Shown: positions 44,338 to 54,311, numbered from the stretch's first letter. The stretch is DNA of 64,000 nucleotides from Flavobacterium sp. UBA7680 (GCF_002482975.1 NZ_DLHA01000024.1:17822-81821), one strand, 5' to 3'. A program made the numbers and translations. The notes: generated by a model not told the origin, from the letters alone.

Positions 44338-46179
44338 CTATTTTAATTCCTCATCGATCATTTCTCCTAAACCACCGTTAGCATGACCTGAAAATAGAAT
44401 ATTTCCATCTTTTCCAATAAGAATAGAAGTTGGTATTCCCTTTATTTTGTAATTAGCCACCACTTCAGATTTAGAATCAAAAACAACATTAAAATCGTAT
44501 TTTTTTTCCGTTATATAATTTGTAACGTTTTTTAAAACTTCATCTTCTTTTTTATTTTCCCAAGTATTTATAAATAAAAAAGCAACATCCTTGTCTTTGT
44601 ATTGTGTAACTAAGTCCTGCATTTTAGGGAAAGAAGCTTTACAAGGACCGCACCAAGTTGCCCAAAAATCAAGTACTACAACTTTGCCTCTGTAATCTGA
44701 AAGCTTGACTTCTTTTCCGTCCATGTTTTTCAGTGCAAAATCAGTTGCTGTGGTAGTACCAAAAGTCTCCAGTATATTTTTCGCTCTGGCCGCTTTAAGG
44801 TTTTGATCTGCCTTTTCTTTAAATTTCTCATATCCGTCAAGAGGAAGATTTTGTGCAACATATATTTCTTTTAATTTAGAAATGAATATTGCAGGAGGAA
44901 CTGTATTTCTGTTGATTTCATTTTCAATATATTCTTTAACTTCTCCTTGGCTTTTAACTTTTTCAAGAATGGCTAAGTAGCATTCTTTACCGTTAGAATC
45001 TAATCCGTCAACTTTTCTTAAACTGTCCTGATAAGTAAATGCTTCTTCATATTTACCTTTTTTATAAAGTATATGAGCGTATGTATCTGCATACATATTA
45101 TATAAACCTTGATATTCAGTATAAAAATTTTCTTTTTTGTTTTTTTCCAAAAGGGCTAATGATCTTTGAGAAAGCTTTGCAGCAAAGTCAAGATCTTTAC
45201 CGGGAGCTTTAAAGGATCCTCCGGATAAATCCCAGGCCATGTCGTTATAAAGGCTTGAGGGATTAATTAAATAAGGCTCGATTGATTTTGCTTTTTCAAG
45301 ATCTTTTTTATCCAGATATATGCGTGCTAAACTTTGATATAAATAACTTATAGATCTTTTAGAATTATCTTTAAATCTTGTTTTAAAAGTATTTATTGAT
45401 TTTAAAACATAAGCTTCATTCTTATCAGGATGATTCATAAAATCTCGAATAAAGGTGTTTTTTTGCATTTCTCCATTTGGGTATCTGCTAAATATATCCT
45501 TTTTAATTTTTTCTGCTTCTGCTGTCATACCCTGTCTTTCATATATATAATAGGCATTAACTAAACTAGTTTCAGTATTTTTCTTTAGGCATCTTTCAGC
45601 AAAAGCTAATGTTTCAGTCTTAGCCTGTTCTTTGTTAACGCTTTCCAGCAGGTACAGATAATTCATGTAAACATTATCATTTTTTAAATCAGGATATTTT
45701 TTGAATAAAGCTTCATATTCAAGAACTAGATTTTCTGATTTTTCATCCAGATCTAGTTTTAATAAGGAAATGCCATAATAGCGCAGGAAGATTTCTTTCG
45801 CCAGCGTTTTGCCTAATTCAGACTCATTTTGTGTTTTAAAATATAATGTATATCCTTTTTTATTATTGTTGTCTGCAATTTTTTGTAAATCGCTTATTAC
45901 GACTAAAATTGTTCTGGTAGCATCTGGAACTTTTGCAGTAAATTCATAGCCCTTTTCACTTTTCTTTAATGGACTTATATCTACACCAGAATCATCATCA
46001 GAAGCATATAGAATATTAGCTTTAGAGCTAGTTTCTATTACTAAACCTGTTGGTGGTTCGTACACATAAGTGTTTGGGGCACCTGCTGTATATTTGGAGT
46101 TTTTTAAATAGATTTTTCCGTTTTGAGAAAATGCATTGCTAATTAGAGCAAAGAATAACAAAATGGTGATTTTTTTCAT
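44338..46179 (-). CDS. exported TlpA/ResA-type thioredoxin protein with helical N-terminal part
   Basis: The 613 residues start with a signal peptide (MKKITILLFFALISNAFSQ). A long helical, partly TPR-like region with many Lys/Glu follows. The C-terminal thioredoxin domain begins near 475 (TDFALKNMDGKEVKLSDYRGK) and carries WCGPC near residue 510 and a cis-proline loop (KIKGIPTSILIG). Such proteins act as periplasmic thiol-disulfide reductants. The large N-terminal part probably binds a partner. It is followed by a terminator. Confidence 0.88.
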   Translation of the reverse strand: MKKITILLFFALISNAFSQNGKIYLKNSKYTAGAPNTYVYEPPTGLVIETSSKANILYASDDDSGVDISPLKKSEKGYEFTAKVPDATRTILVVISDLQKIADNNNKKGYTLYFKTQNESELGKTLAKEIFLRYYGISLLKLDLDEKSENLVLEYEALFKKYPDLKNDNVYMNYLYLLESVNKEQAKTETLAFAERCLKKNTETSLVNAYYIYERQGMTAEAEKIKKDIFSRYPNGEMQKNTFIRDFMNHPDKNEAYVLKSINTFKTRFKDNSKRSISYLYQSLARIYLDKKDLEKAKSIEPYLINPSSLYNDMAWDLSGGSFKAPGKDLDFAAKLSQRSLALLEKNKKENFYTEYQGLYNMYADTYAHILYKKGKYEEAFTYQDSLRKVDGLDSNGKECYLAILEKVKSQGEVKEYIENEINRNTVPPAIFISKLKEIYVAQNLPLDGYEKFKEKADQNLKAARAKNILETFGTTTATDFALKNMDGKEVKLSDYRGKVVVLDFWATWCGPCKASFPKMQDLVTQYKDKDVAFLFINTWENKKEDEVLKNVTNYITEKKYDFNVVFDSKSEVVANYKIKGIPTSILIGKDGNILFSGHANGGLGEMIDEELK

Positions 46180-46352
46180 TCGTTTGTGGTTTTTGGTTAG
46201 TTTATTTCTTAAATAGTTAACGAATTACAAATGTATATATTGCTCCTTGTATTGATTTTTTATTAAGAAAATATTAGCAGAAATTATCTGTGAGAAGAAA
46301 AAAATGATTTTGTTTTTTAAGAGTAAAATGTTTAATAAGCAATAGTTTGAAT

Positions 46353-47222
46353 TTATTTTGATGCAAAAACAGTTCTGTAAAACTCATATCCTTTTTCAGC
46401 CCGCTCAGGAAGAAATTTTTGACGATATTCATTCGCTCCTAAATCTTCTAAAAGCTGCATGTCAAACTGATTTAAATACGCCGGTAATTCATCGGGAATA
46501 AAACCAAAAGTCCAATGCTCTTCTAATTTTTCAAGATCTTCTAAAAGTTTTTTGCCGCCTAAAAAAGATTCAGGTTTGCTAAGTATATCTTTATGTACAT
46601 AAGTAAATATGACATAACTGTTTTTTGCAAATTTAGAAATGAAAGAAAAGGTACTTTTTACAGCTTCTTCGGTTAAATAATTTGTTACGCCTTCCCATAT
46701 TACGGCGGTAGGTTTAGAAAAATCTAAATTGTGTTCTATTGCTAATTCATCTAGGCTTTGTTTATTAAAATCAATTTGGAGAAAACGTACATTTTCAGGA
46801 ATTTGACCAATACGGCTTTTATAGATTTCTGCTTTAAAATTAGAAGTATTGGGGTGATCGATTTCAATTACCGGAATTGTTTTTAAAAAATCAAGACGCA
46901 CCGCTCTGGTATCAAAACCAGCTCCTAATATAATGACTTGTTCTGCACCATTTGAAATGGCAGTTTGAAGTAATTCATCAATATATTTTGTTCTGGCAAT
47001 TCCCGAAGAAAAAGCACCGGGAATCTTTTTGTTAATTGTATTACTGATGTATTTTGAAACAATCGAATATTTAGATAAACAAACGGCCAGTCTCAATTTA
47101 GAATCCAAAAAATGTATCGCATAGGGATCTGAAAATAATCTGTCGTTTATATTGCGCGCTGTTTCTAAAGCTCTAAAGAAGGCCATGTATTGTGCCGTTC
47201 TGCTTGTTTTTTCTGCTTTCAT
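46353..47222 (-). CDS. class I SAM-dependent methyltransferase, leucine carboxyl methyltransferase/TIGR00027 type
   Basis: The start at 47222 (MKAEKTSRTAQYMAFFRALE) gives 289 residues. The longer frame adds 17 residues overlapping the upstream gene. The SAM-binding motif VIILGAGFDTRAVRL is near residue 86. VIEIDHPNTSNFK follows, and the AVIWEGVTNYLTEEAV segment near 170 is typical of the O-methyltransferase family that includes LCM/PPM1 proteins. Substrate is unknown. It begins 7 bp after the stop of the DUF962/Mpo1-like gene, so the two form an operon. Confidence 0.86.
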   Translation of the reverse strand: MKAEKTSRTAQYMAFFRALETARNINDRLFSDPYAIHFLDSKLRLAVCLSKYSIVSKYISNTINKKIPGAFSSGIARTKYIDELLQTAISNGAEQVIILGAGFDTRAVRLDFLKTIPVIEIDHPNTSNFKAEIYKSRIGQIPENVRFLQIDFNKQSLDELAIEHNLDFSKPTAVIWEGVTNYLTEEAVKSTFSFISKFAKNSYVIFTYVHKDILSKPESFLGGKKLLEDLEKLEEHWTFGFIPDELPAYLNQFDMQLLEDLGANEYRQKFLPERAEKGYEFYRTVFASK

Positions 47223-47229
47223 GATAAAA

Positions 47230-47694
47230 TTATTTTCTTGAAAACAAATTTTCAACAACCCAAGCCGGGCCAATTAATAAAAACTGAAGATCTTTTAGGA
47301 ATGATGGTTTTTTGCCTTCGATATTATGTCCGTAAAACTGCCCGATCCAAGCGATTACAAATACGCCAATAGAGAATATCCATAACGGAAAAATCTGCCC
47401 GATATAATAATTAACAACTAAACAAATTCCTGAAAGAATGGCAATTTTTAAGGCCATTGAAATGGAAAGTCTAATGTAGAAAACAAGAACAAAAAGTAAA
47501 ACCACAAAAGCCCAATTTTCGATAATTGGCGCATTTAGTTTTAAAGTATTGGCAATAATACCGCTGGGAATACTCATTAATAATCCAACAATAGAAAAGT
47601 AAATTGCCGGAACACAAATATAATGTATGGCTTTGTTTTTTGGGTTTTGATGACTTACGGCATATTCTGCAAACCATTGATCTAGAGTTCTCAT
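47230..47694 (-). CDS. DUF962/Mpo1-like membrane protein
   Basis: The 154-residue protein starts MRTLDQWFAEYAVSHQNPKNKAIHYICVP, which fits the DUF962 opening with its conserved histidines. Four hydrophobic segments follow, ending with AWIGQFYGHNIEGKKPSFLKDL near 113-134, the second His motif. Yeast Mpo1 is an iron-dependent 2-hydroxy fatty acid dioxygenase, so a lipid-oxidation role is possible. It is followed at 7 bp by a methyltransferase gene in the same direction. Confidence 0.85.
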   Translation of the reverse strand: MRTLDQWFAEYAVSHQNPKNKAIHYICVPAIYFSIVGLLMSIPSGIIANTLKLNAPIIENWAFVVLLFVLVFYIRLSISMALKIAILSGICLVVNYYIGQIFPLWIFSIGVFVIAWIGQFYGHNIEGKKPSFLKDLQFLLIGPAWVVENLFSRK

Positions 47695-47750
47695 TTTTGT
47701 GGTTTTAAGGTTAGTTAACGTAAATCTAGTAAAAAAAACCGAAGCTTTTA

Positions 47751-48056
47751 TTACATCTTAAAACCAACAATAAAAACCGTAATTAGTAACCAAAATAAAA
47801 TGGGGAATAAGCCGAGAGCAATCCAAATGAATTTATATTTTATGTTTAAATTGAAATCTTTTTTCAAAACAAAAATTAGAAACATAAAAGATAAAACCAA
47901 AGAAATAATTTGAAAAGTATAACATGAAATCCACCCAACATGATAAAGCCATCTCCATTTATCAACATATCTAAATTGCTGTGTACTTTTAGACATTATA
48001 AAAGCAGATACAAAAAGCAATATTATAGAAATGGAAAAAGGCTTTAATTTATTCAT
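47751..48056 (-). CDS. small membrane protein with three helices
   Basis: This 101-residue protein has hydrophobic segments at about 6-23 (FSISIILLFVSAFIMSK), 48-68 (TFQIISLVLSFMFLIFVLKK) and 79-100 (FIWIALGLFPILFWLLITVFIV). No family is recognised. It lies 5 bp after the DUF3754-like gene's stop and is probably co-transcribed. The function is unknown. Confidence 0.6.
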   Translation of the reverse strand: MNKLKPFSISIILLFVSAFIMSKSTQQFRYVDKWRWLYHVGWISCYTFQIISLVLSFMFLIFVLKKDFNLNIKYKFIWIALGLFPILFWLLITVFIVGFKM

Positions 48057-48061
48057 TTATA

Positions 48062-49294
48062 TTATTTGGTCACATTATACTCAAAAACGTTATCCCATAA
48101 TTCATCGATTGTAACAAGCGCTTCATTTAACGGAATAACTCCCCATTTTCCGTTAGTTTCTATTCCTAAACCAATGGTTTTTAATTTTAGTAAAGCATCG
48201 TTTACATCAAAATCTAATTCAGTATTTAATTGAGAGGCAAACCAGGACTCAATTTGAGAATCAAGTTCTTGGGCCGTTAATGGATTTTGGCTTTTATTTA
48301 AAAAAGTATAAGCTAAAATAGTTTCTTTTAAAGCTTCTTCTTCAGATGAATTTAAAAGAGAATAAAAGGCACCGCTGTTGTTTCCGACATTTTTAAAATA
48401 CAAACTGTCTGAAAGCATTTTAGAATATCTGATTTTCTTGTTTATGAAATTATTGTATTGGCGAAAGCAGTAAGCAGATAAAATTCCTAAAGCAATTAAA
48501 CCTTGATTTAAGGAAGTTTTACTGTTCAGTAAATCGATAGTTTCTCCAGTTTCATAAGCATTGTACATGTTTATTAAGGCAGGAATTACTTTGGCACTTA
48601 ATAATGAAATACCTCCAAAAACTCCCGGAACCCAAAGTAACAGTTTGTCTTTTAAAGACATTTTTGGAATTGCATTTGGAAAAATCGTTTCGAGATCGTT
48701 TTTAGGAACGCGCTTAAAAATCTTTAAAGCAATAGATCCCGGATCAATTGGCATTTTTCCCAACTTGACTTTTTTCTGAGTCAAATAATCGGCGTCGCTG
48801 TAATTGAGGTAAATAAGAACACGATCATAATATTCGATTTCAACTTCTTTCTTCCAGAAATAATATTTCTTGACTGTTTCTTTTGCTTTATGGTGACCGC
48901 GAACGTACAATTCGTAATCCTTAAAAGCATGAAAATCAATTGCCAGATTTAAGCCTATTAAATCAGATTCTGTAAAAGCTTCTTTTAAAGTTTCCTGATC
49001 GATTCTGTAATAATTGCCACGTTCTAAAACAGTAAGCAGTGTTTCTTTAAAAACAGAAAAATCACTTTTACCAATAAAATCTTCACGTTCTTTTTCGCTC
49101 AAATCCGGATCGTAAAGTGCGTAGTTTTGCTTTAAGTTTCGGTTAAGATTAAAAGATTCATAATGATAATAATGCTCGATAATATCGAATAACTTTTTAA
49201 AATCATCAACCTTTTGTTTGTCATCGGCGAAAGCTGCAATTTGCTGTTCGAGTAAAAATTCTTTATTAAACGGAATATAATGTTCTCGAGTCAT
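48062..49294 (-). CDS. DUF3754/TMEM143-like protein
   Basis: Starting at the ATG at 49294 (MTREHYIPFNKEFLLEQQI) gives 410 residues. A longer in-frame ATG at 49363 would prepend a cysteine- and proline-rich stretch unlike the family. The region HYIPFNKEFLLEQQI...FKKLFDIIEHYYHYE and the later FKRVPKNDLETIFPN are characteristic of DUF3754. Two membrane helices near 250 and 295 follow, with a C-terminal winged-helix-like tail. Role unknown. It heads a two-gene operon with the small membrane protein at 47751. Confidence 0.75.
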   Translation of the reverse strand: MTREHYIPFNKEFLLEQQIAAFADDKQKVDDFKKLFDIIEHYYHYESFNLNRNLKQNYALYDPDLSEKEREDFIGKSDFSVFKETLLTVLERGNYYRIDQETLKEAFTESDLIGLNLAIDFHAFKDYELYVRGHHKAKETVKKYYFWKKEVEIEYYDRVLIYLNYSDADYLTQKKVKLGKMPIDPGSIALKIFKRVPKNDLETIFPNAIPKMSLKDKLLLWVPGVFGGISLLSAKVIPALINMYNAYETGETIDLLNSKTSLNQGLIALGILSAYCFRQYNNFINKKIRYSKMLSDSLYFKNVGNNSGAFYSLLNSSEEEALKETILAYTFLNKSQNPLTAQELDSQIESWFASQLNTELDFDVNDALLKLKTIGLGIETNGKWGVIPLNEALVTIDELWDNVFEYNVTK

Positions 49295-49451
49295 ATCGAT
49301 CCAGGGCTTTAATTTGTTTTTTGGCGTGGAAGCGCAAAGGTACAAAGGTTGTAAATAATTCAACGATTGATTATTACTAAAAGATTTATAAAATTAGAAT
49401 GCTTTGGCATGCAGATTTTCAGACGCTTTGCAGGTTTGCTTATTTTGATAA

Positions 49452-49486
49452 AAACAAAAGCCGCAAAGATATTTCTTTACGGCTTA
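49452..49486 (-). terminator. imperfect terminator downstream of the small regulator-like gene
   Basis: On the minus strand, AAGCCGTAAAGA and TCTTTGCGGCTT pair with one mismatch and are followed by a T-rich stretch. It lies 220 bp beyond the stop at 49705. The intervening 49487-49704 shows a further AT-rich inverted repeat but no gene. Confidence 0.5.
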
Positions 49487-49704
49487 GTTTCTTAGGGGAA
49501 TACATTAGATTATGCCAGGATCAGCTGCATAACTAATATTGTATCTATTGCATAAATAGATGCTTGTTGGCCCATTACATAACTTAAATACAGAGAGTGA
49601 GAGTTATGGTTCTTCTATTTCAAGTTTTTGTTTGCTTCCGGAGAAAAAAGCTGGGTCGTCTTTTTGGTAAATCTTGATCCAAATTATTTTATACTTTATA
49701 CTCT

Positions 49705-49935
49705 TTATTTATTACTGTTTATTTCTTTTTTTAATCTATTGGACTGACTCTCTCTCAAGATCTTATATTCGTTGTCAAGCCTCTTATATTCTGCCTTTAT
49801 TAGATCACAAATAATGCCTACACGATCCCCTCGAATCGATTTACGAATATAATCGTAAGAATAACCATGTTTTTCTTTAATAATCTTTAACACATCTTGA
49901 TTGTAACTTGGCTTAGATTTTATATTTTTGCTCAT
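49705..49935 (-). CDS. small helical protein divergent from the phage-repressor-like regulator
   Basis: This 76-residue basic protein begins MSKNIKSKPSYNQDVLKIIKEKHGYSYDYIRKSIRGDR. The pattern of a helix followed by a YDYIRKSIRG segment looks like a short HTH-type DNA-binding unit. It has no membrane segment. It is transcribed away from the regulator at 50031 across a 95-bp gap. It may be a control partner of that regulator. Function is not known. Confidence 0.6.
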   Translation of the reverse strand: MSKNIKSKPSYNQDVLKIIKEKHGYSYDYIRKSIRGDRVGIICDLIKAEYKRLDNEYKILRESQSNRLKKEINSNK

Positions 49936-50030
49936 TGCTTAATTTGTATTAAAAGTAAGACAAATATAGTAAGATATTTCTTAAGAATGAGTATAAATTA
50001 GATTATTTCTATAAATAAAAATGACGCATT

Positions 50031-50423
50031 ATGGCAGAAAATACTATAAACAGGATCAAACAGTATTTAGATTACAGAGGTATTAGAGTGGGTGCCTTTG
50101 AAAAAGTGGTGGGTATGTCTAACGGTTCTTTTGCGAGCCAGTTAAAACATAATAAAACGATAGGTGTAGACAAATTAGAGAATATCTTAAAAAAATATAC
50201 GGATATTGACATAGAATGGCTTTTAACCGGCGAGGGAGACATGATTAAACTGAATGTTTTGCGCGAAAAAGGTGAAGTTTATAAAAAGACGGAAAGGGCT
50301 GCGGAACACGAAATTAACTACAAAGATCTGGCTGAAGCCAGAAAGGAAACAATTGAAAGTCTGAAAAAGATTATTCAGCATCAGGATGAACAGATTGCTG
50401 CTTTTAAACAAAACAATCAATAG
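50031..50423 (+). CDS. CI-like repressor-type helix-turn-helix regulator
   Basis: The 130-residue protein has an N-terminal XRE-like HTH (about 5-60: RIKQYLDYRGIRVGAFEKVVGMSNGSFASQL) that ends in DIEWLLTGEGDM, the loop typical of phage-type repressors. A C-terminal coiled coil (about 80-125) follows in place of a LexA-type peptidase domain, so it is not cleavable. It diverges from the small gene at 49705. It probably represses its own promoter in the 95-bp gap. A strong terminator lies downstream. Confidence 0.86.
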   Translation: MAENTINRIKQYLDYRGIRVGAFEKVVGMSNGSFASQLKHNKTIGVDKLENILKKYTDIDIEWLLTGEGDMIKLNVLREKGEVYKKTERAAEHEINYKDLAEARKETIESLKKIIQHQDEQIAAFKQNNQ

Positions 50424-50445
50424 TAAAAAGCACTAATAAAAGAAA

Positions 50446-50490
50446 AAGTGAGATTTCTAATCGTTACCAGCGATACGAAATCTCACTTTC
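50446..50490 (+). terminator. terminator of the CI-like regulator gene
   Basis: AAGTGAGATTTC (50446-50457) and GAAATCTCACTT (50477-50488) pair perfectly around a 19-nt loop, then TTCTTGTTCC follows. It starts 22 bp after the stop codon. Confidence 0.7.
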
Positions 50491-50668
50491 TTGTTCCAAA
50501 AAAATTGACAAAATTTACAAGTTTCCTTGCGGAAGACTATATTCTAAAAGAAAAAATTATTCCTTGCAATTTTACTACTTATTAAAATTCTGGCAATGCG
50601 TATTTATACCTGTTTTTAGGTTTTTTTTAGGTTCAAAGAGGCAGAGAGGCAAAGAAACAAAGGTTTCT

Positions 50669-51136
50669 CTAATTGAGTTCGGATTTTTTTAACTCGATTA
50701 TCTGCTGAATGTATTGTATTAAGTTTTCTTTTTCTATCGAAAATTGAGCATTTTCACTTTCGGTACGAAGGTATAAATCTGCAATAGTTTCAGCATCCAT
50801 GTTTTTGTTTAGATAATGATCCTGCGCATATTGTATAAGATTTTCTAAAAAAAGTTCTTTTTGTCTTCCTTTTTCCAACGTTTCTTCGTCTCCATTTTTT
50901 ATTTTTTCAATTTCCGATTCTGGTAAGTCAATAGTGAGGTACGTTATATCTACAGGAACTTTTGAAAGCATTTCGGGAGTAGTTTTTCCCGAACCATTGC
51001 AGTAAGCGCAAGGAGCCGGAACCCATTTTAATAGTTTGTTTAAACGCCTGATATCATCCCAATCAACAAAACCTTTCCCAAGACATCTGGGACATTGTAA
51101 ATCTGATTTTTTAAAAAGGAAATTAAAAATGGACAT
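50669..51136 (-). CDS. small zinc-ribbon protein with DnaJ-like cysteine motifs
   Basis: The 155-residue protein has two CxxCxGxG motifs, CPRCLGKG at 15-22 and CAYCNGSG at 43-50, the unit used in DnaJ zinc fingers. It lacks a J domain. The remainder (about 60-155) is helical and acidic. It may be a zinc-dependent adaptor for protein folding or a metal-binding protein. It has no membrane segment and is transcribed alone. Confidence 0.7.
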   Translation of the reverse strand: MSIFNFLFKKSDLQCPRCLGKGFVDWDDIRRLNKLLKWVPAPCAYCNGSGKTTPEMLSKVPVDITYLTIDLPESEIEKIKNGDEETLEKGRQKELFLENLIQYAQDHYLNKNMDAETIADLYLRTESENAQFSIEKENLIQYIQQIIELKKSELN

Positions 51137-51413
51137 TTTCTAACAAATTATATTAACATTTCTTAGTACGCTAAGGTAATTATTTATGTAAGAAAATTAT
51201 TTTGAATGTGTATTTTTTTTGAAGAATATGATTTCCTGAATGAATTCATACTTTTTGAACTTTTGAAATAACTGCTTTGTATGCAAAATTGAATTTTAAA
51301 CATGGATATTAGATAACCCATAAGTTAAAAATGTAGAAAACGGTTTTGGGCTTAATGTTATAAATTTGAATAAACATTTTTATAGAGACTATAACATAAA
51401 GTATACAATACAG

Positions 51414-51839
51414 ATGAAAAATATACACACAACTAAAATCCAAAATTTCTTTAGAGTTCTATTAGGGCTTTTTATGATTACGGCAGCGATAGGACATTTT
51501 ACTTTTCAAAGAGCCGATTTTCAGGCACAGGTTCCAAATTGGGTTCCGCTTGACAAGGATCTTGTTGTAATTCTTTCCGGAGTTGTTGAAATAGCTTTAG
51601 GACTTAGTATGCTGTTTCTAACAAAATATAAAGTATTTGCAGGCATTGCACTGGCTGTATTTTATGTGTTGGTTTTTCCGGGTAATATCGCCCAATATTT
51701 AAACCAAACTCCCGCCTTCGGACTCGACACAGATCAAGCGCGTTTAATAAGATTGTTTTTTCAGCCTGTTTTGATTTTCCTGGCTTTGTGGTCGACTGGG
51801 GCGATTGGGTATTTTAGAAAAGAAATTATTCAACAATAG
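51414..51839 (+). CDS. DoxX-family membrane protein
   Basis: Starting at the ATG at 51414 (MKNIHTTKIQNFFRVLLGLFMITAAIGHF) gives 141 residues. An earlier ATG at 51366 adds a non-homologous polar tail. Four hydrophobic helices are present. The VLLGLFMITAAIGHFTF and PLDKDLVVILSGVVEIALGLSM segments are typical of DoxX. DoxX proteins are inner-membrane proteins linked to redox or envelope stress in other bacteria. The role here is not known. Confidence 0.82.
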   Translation: MKNIHTTKIQNFFRVLLGLFMITAAIGHFTFQRADFQAQVPNWVPLDKDLVVILSGVVEIALGLSMLFLTKYKVFAGIALAVFYVLVFPGNIAQYLNQTPAFGLDTDQARLIRLFFQPVLIFLALWSTGAIGYFRKEIIQQ

Positions 51840-51929
51840 AAATGCCGTATTTAATATTGCTGTCTGCAAATATTGATTTTAGCATATCATATTTTTCATT
51901 ACAATATTCTCCTAATTAAGAGTTTTATT

Positions 51930-52703
51930 TTATTGATCGTTTTCTAATTTTATTAAAAGATTTGGAATTAAAGTTTCACTAAAGCCAGCTAAAACTCCAA
52001 ACACAATAAAGCCGTAGATCGGTTTATCAAGCTCGTTTACTAAACCAAATATCAGATTTGATTTAATACTGAAGTATATTATAATTGAACCTACAACCGA
52101 TATGAAGATCCGTTCAATGCCATATATGACATAGATAGCACGATGCACGTCTTTTTCAAATATCATCGCATTCAATCTTCTCGAAACAGATATAAATCCA
52201 CCTAAACATCCAGCTGATATTAAATAAATCATCTCGTTAATTATCGATAAATGATTTGAATAATTATTACAATGTATTACAACCGATACTGATATGCTTA
52301 TTAAGGTTAATATCATTATTGTTACAATATAACTCAAACGATGATTAAACTGATCACGATAATTTATATTTATTTCATAAATAAGATTATCAAATTCTGT
52401 ATTGCATGAGTCTGTATCAGCAGTTAATCCTTGTGAAAGAATATGTGCAATCCTTGTTTTTAAAGAGGTGTCATCATTGACTTTATATAATAAACCTTTT
52501 ACTTGATTGTATTTTAATCTAATCTTGTCGAATCTCTCAATTAAAATTTTATCTTCTTCAATGATTGTGTCAATCTGTATTTTTATACTATCTGAAATAT
52601 GAGGTGTTTTTATTTCATATATAACATACTCATCTGAGAGAGAGAAAATTCTTGTTATAAGGTCTCCGGATATATCTTTAGAACCTTTGACAAAACTTCT
52701 CAT
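51930..52703 (-). CDS. membrane protein with four helices, unknown function
   Basis: The 257-residue protein has an N-terminal soluble part (about 1-120, rich in charged residues and helices). Four hydrophobic segments lie in the C-terminal half (about 124-144, 155-175, 192-213 and 230-248). No known family is recognised. AT-rich composition is similar to the next gene (52860-54311), but they are separated by 156 bp, so they need not be co-transcribed. Both are accessory-like. Confidence 0.55.
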   Translation of the reverse strand: MRSFVKGSKDISGDLITRIFSLSDEYVIYEIKTPHISDSIKIQIDTIIEEDKILIERFDKIRLKYNQVKGLLYKVNDDTSLKTRIAHILSQGLTADTDSCNTEFDNLIYEININYRDQFNHRLSYIVTIMILTLISISVSVVIHCNNYSNHLSIINEMIYLISAGCLGGFISVSRRLNAMIFEKDVHRAIYVIYGIERIFISVVGSIIIYFSIKSNLIFGLVNELDKPIYGFIVFGVLAGFSETLIPNLLIKLENDQ

Positions 52704-52859
52704 CCTTTCTATTTGTTCTTCTTTATATTTTTGTTGTTGTTCTGTAATTTACTGGGAAGTTGTATGGTCTGTCAATTATAAAGTTTTAGTAATTGAAAGT
52801 AAAAAAAGAAGGCATGAGCAATTCGCATTTTATTACAAATGTTTTATAAATAAAGAATT

Positions 52860-54311
52860 TTAAGGTATTATATTCCACTGACTATTTCTTTTTGTTTGAC
52901 TATTTTTTAAATTATTAATTGTATCAGGATTAAGTAGCCATCTATAACTTCGAAGAATTATATCAACAATCTTCTCAGTTGTTAACTCATCATTGCCAAG
53001 TAAATTTAATATCTCAAAAGCATTTCCATAATTGTCTTTGATATTGTAAATTCTCATTAAACTTACTCTTGCTTCTTTTTTATTTTTTGGTATAAGATTT
53101 ATCGCATCGTTGTAATCTTTTTTTAATGAATTGTAGTCAAACTTTACCTCGCTATTTGTCTTGTTAGTATCATTAGGAATAGGTTTAATTATGGTTTTAG
53201 TAATGGGTTCTCTAGGTGAAATAAATCTAAGTATACTTTGATATCTCGATAAACTTCTAAGATCTTTCTCAATTGAAGTTAACTGTTCCCTTTTGTCGTT
53301 TTTTTCTGCTACTTCTTTTAGTAAAGAAGTTTTTAATACTTTATTAATTGAATCAATGATTGGATCATTGCTGTCTTTTTCTAATTTTTTTAAGTATTTT
53401 TTATAGCGATTTTGAATTTCAAAAATTTCATCAAATGCGGATGTATTAATATCTGAGATTGAAGTTCTATATTCATCCATAACAGGAATAATTTCGGGTT
53501 GTACTGTAACACTATCATTGTCAATTGAGTTTCTTATAAAATCAATTGTCTTTACATATTCTCCATAGGCCTGCACATTAAATGAAGTATTATTTGGGAT
53601 ATTTAATCTAGCAAGTTTTCCTGTAACCCCTATAGTTTTCATTGAAATGTCTACTTTTAATTTGTCAAATTCAACATTTGCGGCTAATTTTTCAATATTA
53701 AGATTGTTTATTTTAGGATCTTTACCTTTATTAAGGCTCATTCCCGATATTTTAAATTCAGAACGAACTCCTACGGCATATCTAATTTTGGGTAGCTCGG
53801 AGCAACTGCAGTCCTGATATTGTATATAATCGATAACAACATATAAATCATTTTTATTGAATTCGTTATTTATGATTCCAAAAGCCTGCAAAGCTGTTTT
53901 ATTTTCACCCCGGAATAAATAATGTCTAAATTGGAACCCACTTTTTAAATCCTTTACCTTTTTAGGGAGTATATATTTACATGGTCTTAATCCAATGGAA
54001 TCGGACTGTTTTTGAGTTAAAAATGGTAATAATGAAACTTGTATGTATTCATTTTTTTTATGCTTATTATCATTGATATCCTTAAGAGAGATTGTATCTA
54101 ATTGGCTATGTTTTTCAATTATCTTTTTAATAACTTGATATTCTAAAATAGCTTGTGAATAGTAGGTTTTATCAGCAACAATCGCATTTAAAGATAAAAT
54201 CTCCTTATTTCTTTTTGCAAACCTTTTTAGGCTACCATCATCCTGTGAATGAGCTATTAGGATATTCATAAATATAATTGTTAGGAGGAATATCTTGGTT
54301 TTCATAATCAT
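52860..54311 (-). CDS. exported protein of unknown function
   Basis: The protein has 481-483 residues depending on whether the ATG at 54305 or 54311 is used. A signal peptide (MKTKIFLLTIIFMNILIAHSQ) is followed by a mixed beta/alpha region including a conserved-looking CKYILPKKVKDLKSGFQFRHYLFRG (near 127). Long helical, lysine/aspartate-rich segments follow in the second half (about 275-360). No enzyme motif or T9SS tail is seen. Function and family are not recognised. Confidence 0.6.
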   Translation of the reverse strand: MIMKTKIFLLTIIFMNILIAHSQDDGSLKRFAKRNKEILSLNAIVADKTYYSQAILEYQVIKKIIEKHSQLDTISLKDINDNKHKKNEYIQVSLLPFLTQKQSDSIGLRPCKYILPKKVKDLKSGFQFRHYLFRGENKTALQAFGIINNEFNKNDLYVVIDYIQYQDCSCSELPKIRYAVGVRSEFKISGMSLNKGKDPKINNLNIEKLAANVEFDKLKVDISMKTIGVTGKLARLNIPNNTSFNVQAYGEYVKTIDFIRNSIDNDSVTVQPEIIPVMDEYRTSISDINTSAFDEIFEIQNRYKKYLKKLEKDSNDPIIDSINKVLKTSLLKEVAEKNDKREQLTSIEKDLRSLSRYQSILRFISPREPITKTIIKPIPNDTNKTNSEVKFDYNSLKKDYNDAINLIPKNKKEARVSLMRIYNIKDNYGNAFEILNLLGNDELTTEKIVDIILRSYRWLLNPDTINNLKNSQTKRNSQWNIIP

